A stretch of 64,000 nt of DNA, taken from Hydractinia symbiolongicarpus (lineage: Eukaryota > Cnidaria > Hydrozoa > Anthoathecata > Hydractiniidae). Both the position numbers and the translations under genes were made by a program. Location: positions 3,782,001 through 3,846,000 of the forward strand of contig NC_079886.1 in the NCBI RefSeq assembly GCF_029227915.1, given 5' to 3'. Numbering within the stretch: the first letter of the stretch is position 1; every line of letters begins with the position of its first letter. This document shows, piece after piece, positions 62,410 to 64,000 of the stretch. A model generated the notes under the pieces. That model ran no database searches. It saw nothing but the letters and a program-made list of their open reading frames with translations, and was not told the DNA's origin.

Positions 62410-64000
62410 ATTTTTCTGATATTACTAGGTTGTATCGCTTTTAACAGTGAAACGATTGACTGTGGGACTTAATTGAACTGACTTTGGACTTTAACTTTAT
62501 AAGTGTGATAATTGAGACAATTGGACTCCATGAAATAACATTCTTCTTGAATTGGCATGATTGCCGGAACTCAGCGGTTAAACTGGGCGCTGTGGTAGCG
62601 CTTCATTTAAAAATGTAGATATGTAAGTCATTATTTTGTGTGGGGACAATCCTAGCCGTTATCGCACGCTGAAGAAATACAGACAGTTTCAAAAACTAAA
62701 TTTCGTTGACTTTCTATTGGTATCAGTCCGTTTCTGTTACTACGGTTGCGTCACATATTCGTACCAACATGTATTTAGCAATATTTTTCTGATATTACTA
62801 GGTTGCATCGCTTTTACCAGTGAAACGATTGACTGTAGGACTTACTTGAACTGATTTTGGACTTTAACTTTATAAATGTGATAATTAAAACAATTGGACT
62901 CCATGCAATAACATTCTTCTTAAATTGGCATGATTGACGGAACTCAGCGATTACACTGGGCGCTGTGGTAGCGCTTACTTTTAAAAATGTAGATATGTAA
63001 GTCATTTTTTACTGTGGGACCAATCCTAGCCGTTATCGCACGCTGAAGAAATTGAGACAGTTTCAAAAACTACATTTCATTGACTTTCTAACGGTTTCAG
63101 CCCGTTTGAGTTACAACAGTTGGGTCACATTTTCGTGCCAACATGTATTTAGCGATATTTTTCTGATATTACTAGGTTGCATCGCTTTTAACAGTGAAAA
63201 TGATTGACTGTGGGACATAATTGAACTGATTTCGGACTGTGACCTTACAAATGTGATGAATGAGACAATTGGAATCCATGAAATAACATTCTTCTTAAAT
63301 TAGCATGATTGACGGAACTCAGCGATTACACTGGGCGCTGTGGTAGCGCTTTATTTAAAAATGTAGATATGTAAGTCATTTTTTACTGTGGGACCAATAC
63401 TAGCCGTCATCGCACCCTGAAGAAATTGAGACAGTTTCAAAAACTACATTTCATTGACTTTCTAACGGTGTCAGCCCGTTTGAGTTACAACAGTTGGGTA
63501 ACATTTTCGTACCAACATGTTTTTAGCGATATTTTTCTGATATTACTAGGTTGTATCGCTTTTAACAGTGAAACGATTGACTGTGGGACTTAATTGAACT
63601 GATTTGGGACTTTAACTTTATAAGTGTGATAATTGAGACAATTGGACTCCATGAAATAACATTCTTCTTAAATTGGCATGATTGCCGGAACTCAGCGGTT
63701 AAACTGGGCGCTGTGGTAGCGCTTCATTTAAAAATGTAGATATATAAGTCATTTTTTACTGTAGGACCAATCCTAGCCGTTATCGCACGCTGAAGAAATA
63801 CAGACAGTTTCAAAAACTACATTTTGTTGACTTTTTATCGGTATCAGTCCGTTTCAGTTACTACGGTTGCGTCACATATTCGTACCAACATGTATTTAGC
63901 GATATTTTTCTGATATTACTAGGTTGCATCGCTTTTAACAGTGAAACGATTGACTGTAGGACTTACTTGAACTGATTTTGGACTTTAACTTTATAAATGT
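62410..64000. repeat. 11-monomer repeat, second copy, cut by the window edge
   Basis: Continues in register with 58310-59899 (offset 4,100-4,101) to the last base of the window. The final unit, 63897-64000, is a 104-base partial monomer ending at TTTATAAATGT. The array therefore runs on beyond the right edge; there is no sign of a boundary with unique sequence at either end. Confidence 0.88.

Larger units (their letters stand above)
1..64000. repeat. Satellite DNA array, about 373-bp monomer, fills the window
   Basis: Every stretch of the window aligns to one monomer. Landmarks recur in the same order throughout: TAGCGATATT, then GACTGTGGGAC, then GGCGCTGTGGTAGCGCTTC, then TAGCCGTTATCGCACGCTGA, then CTAACGGTATCAGTCCGTTT, then CGTACCAACATGTATT. 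I located the TAGCGAT landmark at 1, 374, 747, 1119, 1492 and so on to 63897. That gives 172 complete units and a 104-base partial one. Monomers are all in the same orientation, head to tail. Neighbouring monomers differ at several percent of positions, while HOR copies differ far less. No non-satellite insertion of any length was found. Long homogeneous arrays of this kind are typical of eukaryotic centromeric or pericentromeric heterochromatin; that location is inferred, not shown. Confidence 0.98.

Noticed and set aside
1-64000. CRISPR array or bacterial repeat region
   Set aside because: The repeat unit is about 373 bp with no separate short repeats and variable spacers. The whole unit is repeated with point differences, as in eukaryotic satellite DNA.

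Overview
The whole 64 kb window is one uninterrupted tandem array of a single satellite DNA family. I find no gene, RNA gene, mobile element, telomere repeat or unique sequence. The monomer is about 373 bp and roughly 37% G+C (hand count on a consensus I drew up by eye). Using the landmark TAGCGAT as the start of each unit, I counted 172 complete monomers, the first at base 1, plus a 104-base partial monomer at the right edge. Nearly all are 372-374 bp. The exceptions are one 195-bp monomer, two 339-bp monomers and two 367-bp monomers. Such an array indicates a eukaryotic nuclear genome and the (peri)centromeric or other constitutive heterochromatin of a chromosome. CpG is not depleted in the monomer (about 15 seen against about 13 expected), which argues against long-term dense CpG methylation. 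I cannot name the organism from the sequence.

The array is a patchwork of domains, each with its own higher-order repeat (HOR) pattern: several monomers duplicated together. From left to right: 1-6.8 kb has blocks at 9-monomer spacing and a 4-monomer tandem duplication. 6.7-7.3 kb has a distinctive monomer followed by the 195-bp truncated one. 7.3-10.8 kb is mixed, with a 6-monomer spacing. 10.8-14.7 kb has a 4-monomer tandem duplication and then a 740-bp dimer duplication. 14.7-16.1 kb is mixed. 16.1-19.8 kb is a 1,831-bp 5-monomer tandem duplication carrying a shared 34-bp deletion. 20.9-33.6 kb is a 6,344-bp, 17-monomer unit present twice in tandem and almost identical, preceded by about 1 kb of a more diverged copy in the same register. 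33.6-41.1 kb is marked by an ACAGGG variant and a 1,491-bp 4-monomer unit. 42-53.4 kb is a 5-monomer HOR of about 1,864 bp, interrupted once. 53.4-58.3 kb is mixed, with short dimer and 8-monomer duplications. 58.3-64 kb is organised at an 11-monomer (4,100-bp) spacing, with a block copied from the 52-53 kb region inside it.

Nothing here works as a gene set. The open frames that appear (about 94-97 codons, one per monomer at most) are by-products of the repeat: they mostly need TTG starts, occur in only a small minority of monomers and are broken in their siblings. The parts of the monomer that might do something are a short GC-rich perfect hairpin, a cluster of AACGG/CCGTT motifs resembling Myb-type binding cores, and a length close to two nucleosome repeats with hints of an ancient internal duplication. 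The main biological content is the record of unequal exchange and conversion that produced the nested duplications.
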